Assembly (NCBI GenBank): GCA_049516595.1
Contig: JBEKSY010000031.1
Span: forward strand, 1 to 41,648
Origin: JBEKHT01 sp049516595
GTDB taxonomy: Bacteria; Chloroflexota; Anaerolineae; Anaerolineales; RBG-16-64-43
DNA: 41,648 nt
Reading direction: 5' to 3'
A program made the position numbers and the translations under genes. Below are positions 33,483 to 41,619 of this stretch, in pieces. Under the pieces are notes generated by a model that saw nothing but the letters and a program-made list of their open reading frames with translations, did no database searches and had not been told where the DNA came from. Position 1 is the stretch's first letter. Each line of letters begins with the position of its first letter.

Positions 33483-34511
33483 GTGCCGTTAATGAAAGCA
33501 ATACAGGTAGCTGCGCCCGGCGCTGAATTTGAGCTAGTACAAAGAGAAATCTCGGAACCCAGGGAGACCTAAGTCCGCATAAAGGTGGAAGCCTGCGGGA
33601 TCTGTCGTGGGGATGCGATTGTGAAAGAAGGATGTTTCCCCGGCCTCAGCTATCCCAGGGTTCCCGGTCATAAGGTGGTTGGAAAAATTGACAAACTGGG
33701 CTCCAAAGTTAATGGTTGGGAGACCGGCCAGCGCGTGGGGGTCGGTTGGTACGGCGGGCCCTGCCTCAAGTGCGACGCCTGTAAAAGGGGTGATCTTTCG
33801 AACTGCGAGAGTTTCTTGACAACCGGGATCTCATTCGACGGCGGTTACGCTGAGTACATGACCGCCCCCATGCAGGGGCTGGCAGCTATGCCGGATGAGC
33901 TGGTCTCTTTCGAAGCCGCCCCGCTGCTGTGCGCCGGCCGGAACACCTTCACTGCCTTGCGCAACAGCGGAGCGCAGGGAGGCGACCTGGTGGCGGTCCA
34001 GGGCCTGGGCGGTCTGGGAGACCTGGGGGTCCAGTTCGCCAGAAAATTTGGTTACCGCACTGTGGCAATATCACGCGGAAAGGATAAAGAAGCACTGGCC
34101 TACCAGTTGGGCGCACACACCTATATCGATGCGGAGTCCACGGATGCGGCCGCCGAGCTCAAAAAACTCGGCGGGGCGCGCATCATCCTGGCGACCGCTC
34201 CCAACAGCAAAGCGATTTCCGGGCTGATCAATGGGCTTTGCCCGGACGGCCAGTTGATTATTGTGGCCTGGCCAAACGAGCCGATGCAAATTTCACCCTG
34301 GCAGCTGCTGGGCGGAAGACGCTCGGTGAAAGGCTGGACCGCCCGGCCCGCCAGGAATTCCTCCGAGGACACGCTCAAATTCAGCGTGGTATCTGGCATT
34401 GTGCCGATGGTTGAAGTTTTTCCGCTGGAACAGGCCGCCCTGGCTTTTGAAAAAATGGTGTCGTCGAAAGTGCATTTCAGATCGGTTTTAAAGATGGACG
34501 GGGACGCTTGA
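33483..34511 (+). pseudogene. Zinc-type MDR alcohol dehydrogenase with in-frame stop
   Basis: The frame from GTG 33483 encodes a full medium-chain dehydrogenase, interrupted by TAA at 33570-33572 (codon 30). The sequence reads PRET-stop-VRIKVEACGIC, so Gln CAA to TAA is likely. Downstream features are complete: catalytic-zinc Cys in CGICRGD, GH in VPGHKVVGK, structural-zinc cysteines in PCLKCDACKRGDLSNC, GGYAEYM, and the Rossmann motif GLGGLGDLGVQFA. AGGAGG lies six bases before the GTG. A GTG at 33585 could restart translation and give 308 aa without the first beta strands; activity would be doubtful. It is probably a recently inactivated gene, or the stop is a sequence error. Confidence 0.8.
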
Positions 34512-34563
34512 ATTTTTCCCGAAGCAGAAACCCAAGAATCTCAACCTCAGTAAGGAGTCACCC

Positions 34564-35268
34564 ATGCCAGACATCTTAAAGATCATCCAGGAAAGGCGCT
34601 CTGTCCGGATGCCCTTTGATCCGGAACGCCCGATTTCCAAACAAGACCTGCGGCAGATTCTGGAAGCAGGGCGCTGGGCGCCCAGCGCTCACAATATGCA
34701 GAACTTTGAAATCATCATCGTCGACGATAAAGAAATTCTGGAAAAGATCGGAAACATTAAAAGCAGGGTCTCCGATACCTTCATCCAGGAAAACTACCAG
34801 CTGCTGTCCTTTTCAGAAGAAGAGCTGCTTCATAAGAAAGTTGGGCTGCTCGGGGCCATGTTCCCGCCTTCCTGGAGGACACCAGGCGTCAAACCGGTTG
34901 TTGAAGAAGGTAGATCGCGGCCCTTTCCGGTCTGCCCTACCCTGCTGATTGTGCTTTACGACCCCAGCAAAAGGGCGCCTGCTTCGGAGGGGGATTTCCT
35001 GGGCATCATCAGCCTGGGCTGTATGATGGAGAACCTGTGGTTGGTGGCCAATTCGCTAGACATCGATTTCCAGATCGTCAGCGCCTTGGCCAGCGGCCTA
35101 GTCGAAAAAGAGGTCAAGCGCATCCTGGCTGTCCCCGAGCATCTGAAAATTGCCTTCACCGTCCGCTTAGGTTATGCAGCTGCGGCGCCGTCGCGCTATT
35201 TGAGGGTGCGCCGGGATATGGAAGATTTCAGCCACCATAACCACTTCGGAAACAAGGGTATTGATTGA
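34564..35268 (+). CDS. Nitroreductase family protein
   Basis: This 234-aa FMN-dependent oxidoreductase has the nitroreductase start IIQERRSVRMPFD, then QILEAGRWAPSAHNMQNFEIIIV, the FMN phosphate-binding part. A middle region follows, then GIISLGCMMENLWLVANSLDIDFQIVSAL and the end FTVRLGYAAAAPSRYLRVRRDMEDF. Family members reduce nitro groups, quinones or dehalogenate; the substrate is not known. AAGGAG is seven bases before the ATG. It follows the dehydrogenase by about 50 bp and probably shares its transcript and the MarR control. Confidence 0.9.
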   Translation: MPDILKIIQERRSVRMPFDPERPISKQDLRQILEAGRWAPSAHNMQNFEIIIVDDKEILEKIGNIKSRVSDTFIQENYQLLSFSEEELLHKKVGLLGAMFPPSWRTPGVKPVVEEGRSRPFPVCPTLLIVLYDPSKRAPASEGDFLGIISLGCMMENLWLVANSLDIDFQIVSALASGLVEKEVKRILAVPEHLKIAFTVRLGYAAAAPSRYLRVRRDMEDFSHHNHFGNKGID

Positions 35269-35295
35269 GTAAGGGCCCTATTTCTAAAGGAGTAG

Positions 35296-35535
35296 ATTGC
35301 GACTTCAAAAGTAATCGTGATTACCGGCGCCAGCCCCTGGCATTGGCGCTTCAACCGCAAAACTACTGGCTGGCCGCGGCGACAAAGTCCTCCTGGCGGC
35401 CCGGCGTCTCGCCGAGCTCAAACAGGTGGCCGAGCAGTGCGGGGCCGGCACCCTGCCCATCGTGATGAATGTGACCCACCAGGCCACGTGGAACATTTGC
35501 GCGGCGAAGCACTGCGCTGTCCTGGCTAAGAGCAC
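35296..35535 (+). pseudogene. SDR short-chain dehydrogenase N-terminal remnant
   Basis: The N-terminal Rossmann part is readable across frameshifts: TSKVIVITGASPGIGAS, TAKLLAGRGDKVLLAARRLAELKQVAEQCG, LPIVMNVTHQA, HVEHLRGEALR. One C too many in CCCC at 35334-35337 and one C too few near 35484 break the frame. The expected ATG reads ATT (35296), although AAAGGAG lies upstream, and everything after residue about 80, including the catalytic Tyr-x3-Lys, is missing. It is thus a true remnant, whatever the cause of the indels. It was probably the last gene of the MarR-led operon. Confidence 0.75.
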
Positions 35536-35708
35536 CGTCCGACAATTGTTACGCCCGGTTGAGCACAGACCATGGTGTCAACTACCTGGGTTCCCCGCCG
35601 CTATTCTCCCTGAAGTACTCCTTCAACCCTTCTGCATCCCCATTCTCTCCATTGATCGCCTCGTCCGTTCATATTGGATCTATTGCACAATTCCCGATCA
35701 CGGAACCC

Positions 35709-35737
35709 TTGACAAATCAGACAACCATTGATATATA
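35709..35737 (+). promoter_or_regulatory. Promoter of the MarR-ABC operon
   Basis: A perfect TTGACA (35709-35714) lies 17 bp before TATATA (35732-35737). TTGAT (35728-35732) and ATCAA (35754-35758) are inverted around the -10 region and could be part of an operator. The nearest start codon is at 35770. Confidence 0.75.
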
Positions 35738-35769
35738 TAAGGCATGGTAGCTAATCAAGGATGTTAATT

Positions 35770-36225
35770 ATGTCGTCAACTAAACAATTTTCAGAAGTTC
35801 TGCACGAATGGGTCAAGGTCTTCATGCAACGCTCGATGAGCGACTTCAAGCGCTTCATGGATGAAACGGAGCTCTCGTCTTCGCAGATGAATGTCCTCAT
35901 GCGCCTGCATTTTGGAGGGAAATCCGATGTCACCGATATCGCCGCCGGCATGGGCGTGACCAATGCGGCAGCCAGCCAGACGGTGGACCGGTTAGTTCAG
36001 CGCAAGTTGCTGGAGCGAACGGAAGACCCGATTGACCGGCGCTTCAAGCAGATTACCCTGACTGCCCAGGGACAAACGCTGGTTGAGCGCAGTTTCGAGG
36101 CCCGGCGCCGTTGGATGGATGAAATGTCCCGTGTATTGTCCCTCCAACAGCAGGAAGAGATCGCCGCGGCTTTGGCAGTTCTAACCGCGGCAGCCCAAAA
36201 AACCGAAAACCGAAACGCAGTTTAA
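35770..36225 (+). CDS. MarR-family regulator of the ABC exporter operon
   Basis: This 151-aa winged-helix regulator has a helical N-terminus (FSEVLHEWVKVFMQRSM). The DNA-binding core is LSSSQMNVLMRLHFGGKSDVTDIAAGMGVTNAAASQTVDRLVQRKLLERTEDPIDRRFKQITLTAQGQ, read in pieces as the helix-turn-helix and wing. A C-terminal dimer helix follows. The ATG at 35770 is preferred because AAGG lies about ten bases upstream; a start at 35761 would overlap that site. An ABC exporter pair follows 28 bp later, the classic layout of a drug-responsive MarR repressor with its pump. The ligand is not known. Confidence 0.88.
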   Translation: MSSTKQFSEVLHEWVKVFMQRSMSDFKRFMDETELSSSQMNVLMRLHFGGKSDVTDIAAGMGVTNAAASQTVDRLVQRKLLERTEDPIDRRFKQITLTAQGQTLVERSFEARRRWMDEMSRVLSLQQQEEIAAALAVLTAAAQKTENRNAV

Positions 36226-36253
36226 GTAAAGGTAGAAAGAAAGGAACAGAGCT

Positions 36254-38203
36254 TTGAACCATCCTCGTTCTTTCAAGAATCGTTCCTCCGGTCAGCGCAG
36301 CAGTATGGGACGGGCGGTTGGTTACATCTGGCCTTACCACGGCCAGGCAGCTCTCCCCTACATTTTCATGCTCATCGCCACCCTGGCCATGCTCGAAGTG
36401 CCACAGATGGTCGCCAATGTAATCAATGCGGTCACGAACGGGGTCGTTGCCAAGCTGGTACTGGACGGCTTGGGGCAGATCCCGTCCGCATTCATCTCGC
36501 AAGCATTGCCGACGATTCTGAAATACTTGAGTTACCCGGCTACCTGGACAAAAGATCAGCTGGTTGCGAAGCTGACCTTGACGAAGACCAATGCACCCCA
36601 CGACCTGATCGTAGCGGGGATAGCCCTGGTGATCTTCGCGATCGTCAACGGGGTCTTTGCCTTCCTGCAGGCATACTGGGCGGAGAAGAACTCGCAGTCT
36701 ATCGCCTTCGACATGCGCAATGACCTGTTCGCCAAGATCCAGCGTCTGTCCTTCTCGTATCACGACCGTAACCAGACCGGGCAGCTGATGATCCGCGCCA
36801 CCGATGATGTGGAGAAGGTGCGCTTGTTCCTGGGCCAGGGCTTGATCCAGCTGGCTTCGGCAATGGTCATGTTGGTGGGAACCCTGATCATCATTTTTGC
36901 CACCAACGCGCAGCTGGCGCTGGTCACGCTGTGGATCCTGCCAGTGGCGTTGATCCTGTTCGCTATCTTCAGCAACGCGACCCGACCGATGTTCACGAAG
37001 GTCCAGCAGAAACTTTCGGCTTTGAATACGACCCTCCAGGAAAACCTGGCAGGCATTAAGGTGGTAAAGTCCTTCACCCGCGAGAAGAGCGAAGAAGGGA
37101 AATTCGACGTTCAGGCCGACATCCTGATGAAACAAAACATCGCCATCGCGAGAGTTTTTGCATCCTTGTTCCCGTTGATATTCCTAATCGCCAACCTCGG
37201 CCAGGCCACGACCCTCTATTTTGGCGGCAGGCAGATCATCGCCGGCACTTTGACGCTGGGCCAGTGGGAGGAATTCAGCCTGTATCTGATCTACCTGTTC
37301 CTGCCCATCGCCCAGCTCGGATTTATCATCAACCAGTTCAGCCAGGCTTCTGCCTCCGCAACGCGCATTTTTGAGATCCTGGACACCAAGAACGACGTCA
37401 CCGATAAGCCGGGTGCCCTCGCCCTGCCGACTGTGGAGGGGCACATCAAGTTCGAGAATGTCACCTTCCGCTATTTCGGCGGCGGTGAACCGGTTTTGAA
37501 TCAGGTCAGCTTTGAAACCAGACCTGGGCAGACGGTTGCCCTGCTCGGGGCAACCGGTTCGGGCAAGACGACCATCATTAACCTGCTTCCGCGCTTCTAC
37601 GACCCCACCGAGGGCTGTATCACCATCGACGGCCATGACCTGCGGGATATCACTTTCGAATCCCTGCGGGCTCAGATCGGGATCGTGCTGCAGGAGACAA
37701 CTCTCTTTACCGGGACGGTCCGCGAAAACATCGCCTACGGAAAGCCCGACGCCAGCCAGGAGGACATCGAGGCAGCCGCCAAGGCAGCTGCAGCCCATGG
37801 CTTTATCATGGAATTCCCGGAGGGCTACGCGACGCACGTCGGTGAACGCGGCACCACCTTGAGCGGCGGACAGAAGCAGCGTATTGCGATCGCCCGCGCC
37901 TTGTTGCTCGACCCGCATATCCTGATCCTGGACGACTCGACCAGTTCAGTGGACCTGACCACCGAAGCCCAGATCCAGGATGCCCTGGACACGTTAATGA
38001 AGGGGCGCACCTCGTTTGTCATCGCTCAGCGTATCAGCACGGTGATGAACGCCGACCTGATCCTGGTCCTGGAGAAAGGCCAGGTGGTCGCCAGCGGCAA
38101 GCACAAGGAGCTGATGGAAGAGAGCGAGATCTACGCCGACATCTACAACTCCCAGCTGGTCGAGGATGCGACCTCCGATATTGAAGTCCCGGAAATCGTT
38201 TAG
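36254..38203 (+). CDS. Heterodimeric ABC exporter, subunit with degenerate ATP site
   Basis: This 649-aa fused permease-ATPase has six membrane helices in the first 350 residues and a C-terminal ATPase. Walker A is GATGSGKTT (near 432), the signature LSGGQ (near 536), Walker B ILILDDSTSS (near 556). The catalytic Glu after Walker B is Asp and the switch His is Gln (IAQRIST), so this half has an impaired catalytic site. That is the pattern of TM287/LmrC/BmrC-type partners. The subunit contributes a canonical signature to the active site of its partner. It starts with TTG at 36254, AAGGAA upstream. It is co-transcribed after MarR and 31 bp before the partner. Substrate unknown, probably a drug or lipid-like compound. 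Confidence 0.9.
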   Translation: MNHPRSFKNRSSGQRSSMGRAVGYIWPYHGQAALPYIFMLIATLAMLEVPQMVANVINAVTNGVVAKLVLDGLGQIPSAFISQALPTILKYLSYPATWTKDQLVAKLTLTKTNAPHDLIVAGIALVIFAIVNGVFAFLQAYWAEKNSQSIAFDMRNDLFAKIQRLSFSYHDRNQTGQLMIRATDDVEKVRLFLGQGLIQLASAMVMLVGTLIIIFATNAQLALVTLWILPVALILFAIFSNATRPMFTKVQQKLSALNTTLQENLAGIKVVKSFTREKSEEGKFDVQADILMKQNIAIARVFASLFPLIFLIANLGQATTLYFGGRQIIAGTLTLGQWEEFSLYLIYLFLPIAQLGFIINQFSQASASATRIFEILDTKNDVTDKPGALALPTVEGHIKFENVTFRYFGGGEPVLNQVSFETRPGQTVALLGATGSGKTTIINLLPRFYDPTEGCITIDGHDLRDITFESLRAQIGIVLQETTLFTGTVRENIAYGKPDASQEDIEAAAKAAAAHGFIMEFPEGYATHVGERGTTLSGGQKQRIAIARALLLDPHILILDDSTSSVDLTTEAQIQDALDTLMKGRTSFVIAQRISTVMNADLILVLEKGQVVASGKHKELMEESEIYADIYNSQLVEDATSDIEVPEIV

Positions 38204-38234
38204 TCATGCTACAGTCTAAAATAGGAGATTGAAA

Positions 38235-40316
38235 ATGTTTGGTGGTCCTGGTGGTGGAGGCCCCGCTGGTCGGGGCGGCAATGTGTTGAATCAAGCGACC
38301 TTAAAACCCAAGAATACCAGCCAGACTCTCGGAAGGCTGATGAAGTATTTTTCTCCCTGGTGGCCGATGCTGATCGTGGCGCTGGTGAGCATCGTTATCT
38401 CGACCTGGGGCCAGGTTACGACACCCGAGTTGACCGGGCAGCTGGTGGATTGCTACCTTACCCCCTCGGCAGCCTCGACGTTTGGGGATTTTCCCGGCAT
38501 CTCGGCCCTGGCGAGTTCTTCGGCTACCAGCTGCTGGCTGGCGCCGGGAGTTAATTCTCCTGGCACGACCGATACGTTAATCAAAAAGGCATTCAACATC
38601 GGCGGATTTATCGGTCCGAAAGCGGACGCAAGCAACATGGACACGAATGGTCGTATCGCCGGATTGGTGCGGGTTGTTCTGATCCTGGTGAGCATATATA
38701 TCGCCAGCGCCCTCCTCACCAGCCTGACCTTCTTCAGCTTAAACTGGTCCGGCCAACACGTCCTGCGCGCCCTGCGGGAGAAGGTATTCGTACATCTCCA
38801 CGACCTGCCGATGAGTTATTATGCCGAAAATGAAGCTGGCGATCTCATGAGCCGTATCACCAACGATGCCGTGGCAATCGAACAAGCAATGAACTTTGCC
38901 CTGGTCAACGTATTAAGCGGGATACTCCTGCTGGTCTGGATCGCTTACAACATGCTAACTCTCAACATGCCGTATGCCTTGCTCGCCATGGCAGTAACCC
39001 CCATTATGCTGGTCGCCACCTTGTATTTCTCAGCCCAGGCACGCAAAGCCTTCCGAAGCTCACGAACATCCATGGGCAATGTTAATGCCCAGCTGGAGGA
39101 AAATATCGCCGCAGTGCGTGAGGTCCAGGCTTTCAATCGCGCCGAAGAAAACATCGAGAACTTCCGAGTCACCAGTGGAGACTATCGGGATGCCAATGTG
39201 CGCGCAGTCTCCTTTTCGGCTGCCCTATCCCCGACCCTTCAAGCTCTGGGGTATCTCGCCCTGGCGATCGTCACTTGTGCGGGCGGCCTGGCCCTGCTCG
39301 GCAACGGGACTCTCTTTGGCACTGCCATCTCGTTGGGCCTGGTGATCACCTTCCTTTTGTACGTGCAGCGTTTCAACCAACCCATCCAGCAAATTGCCAT
39401 CCTGTGGTCCAATGTCCAGAACGCCATCGCCGGTGCTGAGCGCATTTTCGGATTGCTGGATGTCAAGCCGGCCATCCAGGATGCCAAAGGGGCGAAGGAG
39501 ATTCATGCCATTAAAGGGGAAGTGGAATTTGCAGATGTCACCGCGGAATATATGCCGGGCCAGCCGGTGCTGAAGAACGTCAGCTTCACCGCCAAACCCG
39601 GGCAGACGATCGCCATCGTCGGCCCGACGGGAGCGGGCAAGACTACGATCATGAACCTGCTGCCGCGCTTCTACGACGTGACCGCCGGCGCGGTGCGCGT
39701 GGACGGGGTGGACGTGCGGACGGTGACCGCCGAATCGCTGCGCCGGCAGATTGGCATCGTGCTCCAGGATACCTACCTGTTCAACACGACCGTCATGGAG
39801 AATATTCGCTTCGGGCGGCCGGAAGCCACGGACGATCAGGTCTTCGCCGCGGCCAAACTGGCCCACGCAGATACATTCATCGAACGTCTGCCGGAGAAAT
39901 ACCAGACCATCCTGGGCGAGCGCGGCTCCGGGTTGAGCCAGGGCCAACGTCAGCTGCTGGCGATTGCCCGGGCGGCGCTGTCCGATCCGCGCATCCTGGT
40001 CCTTGATGAGGCCACATCCAGCGTTGACACGCGCACCGAGCGGCTGATCCAGGAGGCTTTGGTGACGCTGCTTAGAGGGCGCACCAGCTTTGTCATCGCC
40101 CATCGCTTAAGCACGATCCGGAACGCAGACATGGTGCTGGTGGTCAATGACGGCGAGATCATCGAACGCGGCAAACATCCCGAACTGTTGGAGAAGAAAG
40201 GTTTCTACTACAACCTGTACATGAGCCAGTTCCGCCGGGACCCGCAGTTTGTGGAAGCGCTCCAAAACGGACACGACGGTCATAAGCCGCAACTCAAGTT
40301 GGACCCGCCACACTAA
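38235..40316 (+). CDS. Heterodimeric ABC exporter, subunit with canonical catalytic residues
   Basis: This 693-aa partner of the preceding gene has a Gly/Pro-rich N-terminus (MFGGPGGGGPAGRGG) and six membrane helices with a long extracellular loop after the first. Its ATPase has Walker A GPTGAGKTT (near 462), signature LSQGQ (near 567), Walker B ILVLDEATSS with catalytic Glu (near 587), and switch His in IAHRLST. The non-canonical LSQGQ pairs with the degenerate Walker sites of the other subunit, leaving one active and one inactive ATP site, as in TM287/288. The ATG at 38235 has AGGAG seven bases upstream. A strong terminator follows the gene, so the operon ends here. Confidence 0.92.
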   Translation: MFGGPGGGGPAGRGGNVLNQATLKPKNTSQTLGRLMKYFSPWWPMLIVALVSIVISTWGQVTTPELTGQLVDCYLTPSAASTFGDFPGISALASSSATSCWLAPGVNSPGTTDTLIKKAFNIGGFIGPKADASNMDTNGRIAGLVRVVLILVSIYIASALLTSLTFFSLNWSGQHVLRALREKVFVHLHDLPMSYYAENEAGDLMSRITNDAVAIEQAMNFALVNVLSGILLLVWIAYNMLTLNMPYALLAMAVTPIMLVATLYFSAQARKAFRSSRTSMGNVNAQLEENIAAVREVQAFNRAEENIENFRVTSGDYRDANVRAVSFSAALSPTLQALGYLALAIVTCAGGLALLGNGTLFGTAISLGLVITFLLYVQRFNQPIQQIAILWSNVQNAIAGAERIFGLLDVKPAIQDAKGAKEIHAIKGEVEFADVTAEYMPGQPVLKNVSFTAKPGQTIAIVGPTGAGKTTIMNLLPRFYDVTAGAVRVDGVDVRTVTAESLRRQIGIVLQDTYLFNTTVMENIRFGRPEATDDQVFAAAKLAHADTFIERLPEKYQTILGERGSGLSQGQRQLLAIARAALSDPRILVLDEATSSVDTRTERLIQEALVTLLRGRTSFVIAHRLSTIRNADMVLVVNDGEIIERGKHPELLEKKGFYYNLYMSQFRRDPQFVEALQNGHDGHKPQLKLDPPH

Positions 40317-40339
40317 AACAAATCCGTGAAGGAAGAATC

Positions 40340-40376
40340 AATAAGGAGGACGGAGGAAATCTTCGTCCTCCTTATT
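40340..40376 (+). terminator. Strong terminator of the ABC exporter operon
   Basis: A perfect 13-bp stem (AATAAGGAGGACG 40340-40352 with CGTCCTCCTTATT 40364-40376) with an 11-nt loop, ending in TTATTGTTA. It lies 24 bp past the ABC subunit stop. Confidence 0.85.
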
Positions 40377-40712
40377 GTTATCGACCACGGCGGCATTTTG
40401 CTGGGATATGGGCTAGCGGGGCCTGCCCGATCTTTTTCAGAGTGACCTGCCCTAGTTAGATATGCTAGACGGTCGAAGGGAATTGGAGTAGAAGATCATG
40501 GTGATGATGCCAATCATTTCACAACTTCTACTGCATCGACCTCTGCTCTGGGAAAGAGGACTTACCTGCCCCTGCACTGTGAGCACTTTATTGGATTGTT
40601 CCCCAGACCATGCCAGACCCCACTGTTGAAGACGTATCGCTCCTTGAGCGCCCTAACTGGGTCACAGGCACTGGCTACGTCAAGTACCTCCAGGGAGGAA
40701 CAGGAGCTCGCA
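40377..40712. other. Intergenic, no gene recognised
   Basis: About 335 bp between the exporter terminator and the transposase start. AGGAG at 40702-40706 serves the transposase. It may include the left end of the IS110-type element; no terminal repeat or fold was resolved by eye. Confidence 0.45.
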
Positions 40713-41108
40713 ATGAAAGTATCCATCGGGATCGATTGGAGTGAAAACAAGCACGACAACTGTTTCATGCATGAATCTGGGGAGGTGCCGCCAGTCCTGC
40801 AAATCCAGCACACGATCTCCGGTTTCCGAGAACTGGACCAGGCCCGCCAATCATTAGGGGTGGAGGCGCAGGATGTTGTGGTTGGGCTTGAAACGGCACA
40901 TAACCTGCTCGTGGATCATCTGTGGGACCAGGGATATACACCAATCTACATTCTTCCTCCCCGTGCCGTGCAGAGCGCGCACGGGTGGTTTCCCCAAAGT
41001 GGGGCGAAAGATGACCCCTGGGATGGGCGCCTGATCGCCGACATTCTCCGCACGGATCAGAGGCGCCACAACTCCTGGAAACCGGACCACTCCCTGACCC
41101 TGTCCTAG
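40713..41108 (+). pseudogene. IS110-family transposase, truncated
   Basis: A 131-aa N-terminal RuvC-like (DEDD) domain. GIDWSENKHD holds Asp8, VGLETAHNLL holds Glu60, and SGAKDDPWDGRLIADIL holds the last acidic pair (Asp101, Asp104). It ends LRTDQRRHNSWKPDHSLTLS-stop just where family members continue with the linker and the Transposase_20 domain. In the next frame PDPVLAKNLIRAAIDLNGHL may be frameshifted continuation, but it stops after about 27 codons. A full-length enzyme would have about 350-420 aa, so this copy is dead. IS110 elements use a bridge RNA for target choice. AGGAG is six bases before ATG. Confidence 0.85.
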
Positions 41109-41224
41109 CCAAAAACCTCATCCGTGCGGCAATCGACCTGAACGGTCACCTGCCAACAACATGGCGGCGTACTTGACAAAGGACGGACCGCAGAGGTACC
41201 CCTGCGATCAGACCCAGACACCAA

Positions 41225-41402
41225 ACCTTGTCAGGTACAGTTATGCCGAAGCACGAGTGGCACCCTCAAACGGGTGGAACTGAGGTTTGAGGATGGCTCT
41301 GTAGGACGAAGGCTCATATCCCGCGCGGGCCGAGGGGACGGGCGAGTCCACCCCCGCTACTCCAGAGCAGAACCGAGGCCCAAATGGCCTCGGTTCTGCT
41401 TT
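41225..41402 (+). ncRNA. Structured element, copy B (IS110-associated RNA or transposon end)
   Basis: The second copy of the element seen at 32431-32633. Helix CCTCAAAC (41264-41271) with GTTTGAGG (41285-41292) is fully paired. GGAC (41304-41307) may pair with GTCC (41346-41349), though a local alternative GGAC (41336-41339) competes. A strong terminator ends it: AGCAGAACCGAGGCC (41366-41380), loop CAAAT, GGCCTCGGTTCTGCT (41386-41400), then TT. The region between GGCTCAT and GAGTCC is 17 nt shorter than in copy A, so that segment is variable. It lies about 115 bp after the truncated transposase. A frame with shared tail HPQ...GT(E/D)V ends in TGA at 41288-41290, so a coding origin of the left part is possible. 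Confidence 0.5.
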
Positions 41403-41468
41403 GTCCCATCATGATGTCGACAGGCATTCTCCAGCCTAATCCTCAAAGACTCCTCACTTGCAGTTTTC

Positions 41469-41605
41469 GGTTCCCCTCGTGGACCTCAGAACCACGGGAT
41501 CGCCGGTTGACGTCTCACCTTGGCTAGATAGAATGGACGAGCCGGCGACCTGCGTAAATGGTATACGTGGGTTGCTCCGCGGCGAGGCGGAGCCTATCCA
41601 CATAC
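41469..41605 (+). promoter_or_regulatory. Folded leader before a second transposase-like start
   Basis: Three hairpins lie in series. About 41475-41482 pairs with 41492-41498. CGCCGG (41501-41506) pairs with CCGGCG (41542-41547) around a 35-nt loop. A long arm runs 41561-41605: GTAT, GTGG and GCTCCGC (41574-41580) on one side, GCGGAGC (41587-41593), CCAC and ATAC on the other. GGAGG follows directly at 41606. This could be a translation-control hairpin or part of an IS110-type bridge RNA in the left end of the next element. Confidence 0.45.
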
Positions 41606-41619
41606 GGAGGTGCCGGCTC

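Noticed and set aside
2972..33572. Stop-codon recoding (TAG or TAA read as an amino acid)
   Set aside because: The TAG in the SLOG gene stands for Trp and the TAA in the dehydrogenase for Gln. Intact neighbours use TAA and TAG as normal stops, so simple mutation or sequence error explains both.
36053..37135. Minus-strand open frame of 360 codons
   Set aside because: It is antisense to the MarR and ABC exporter genes, which carry clear motifs.
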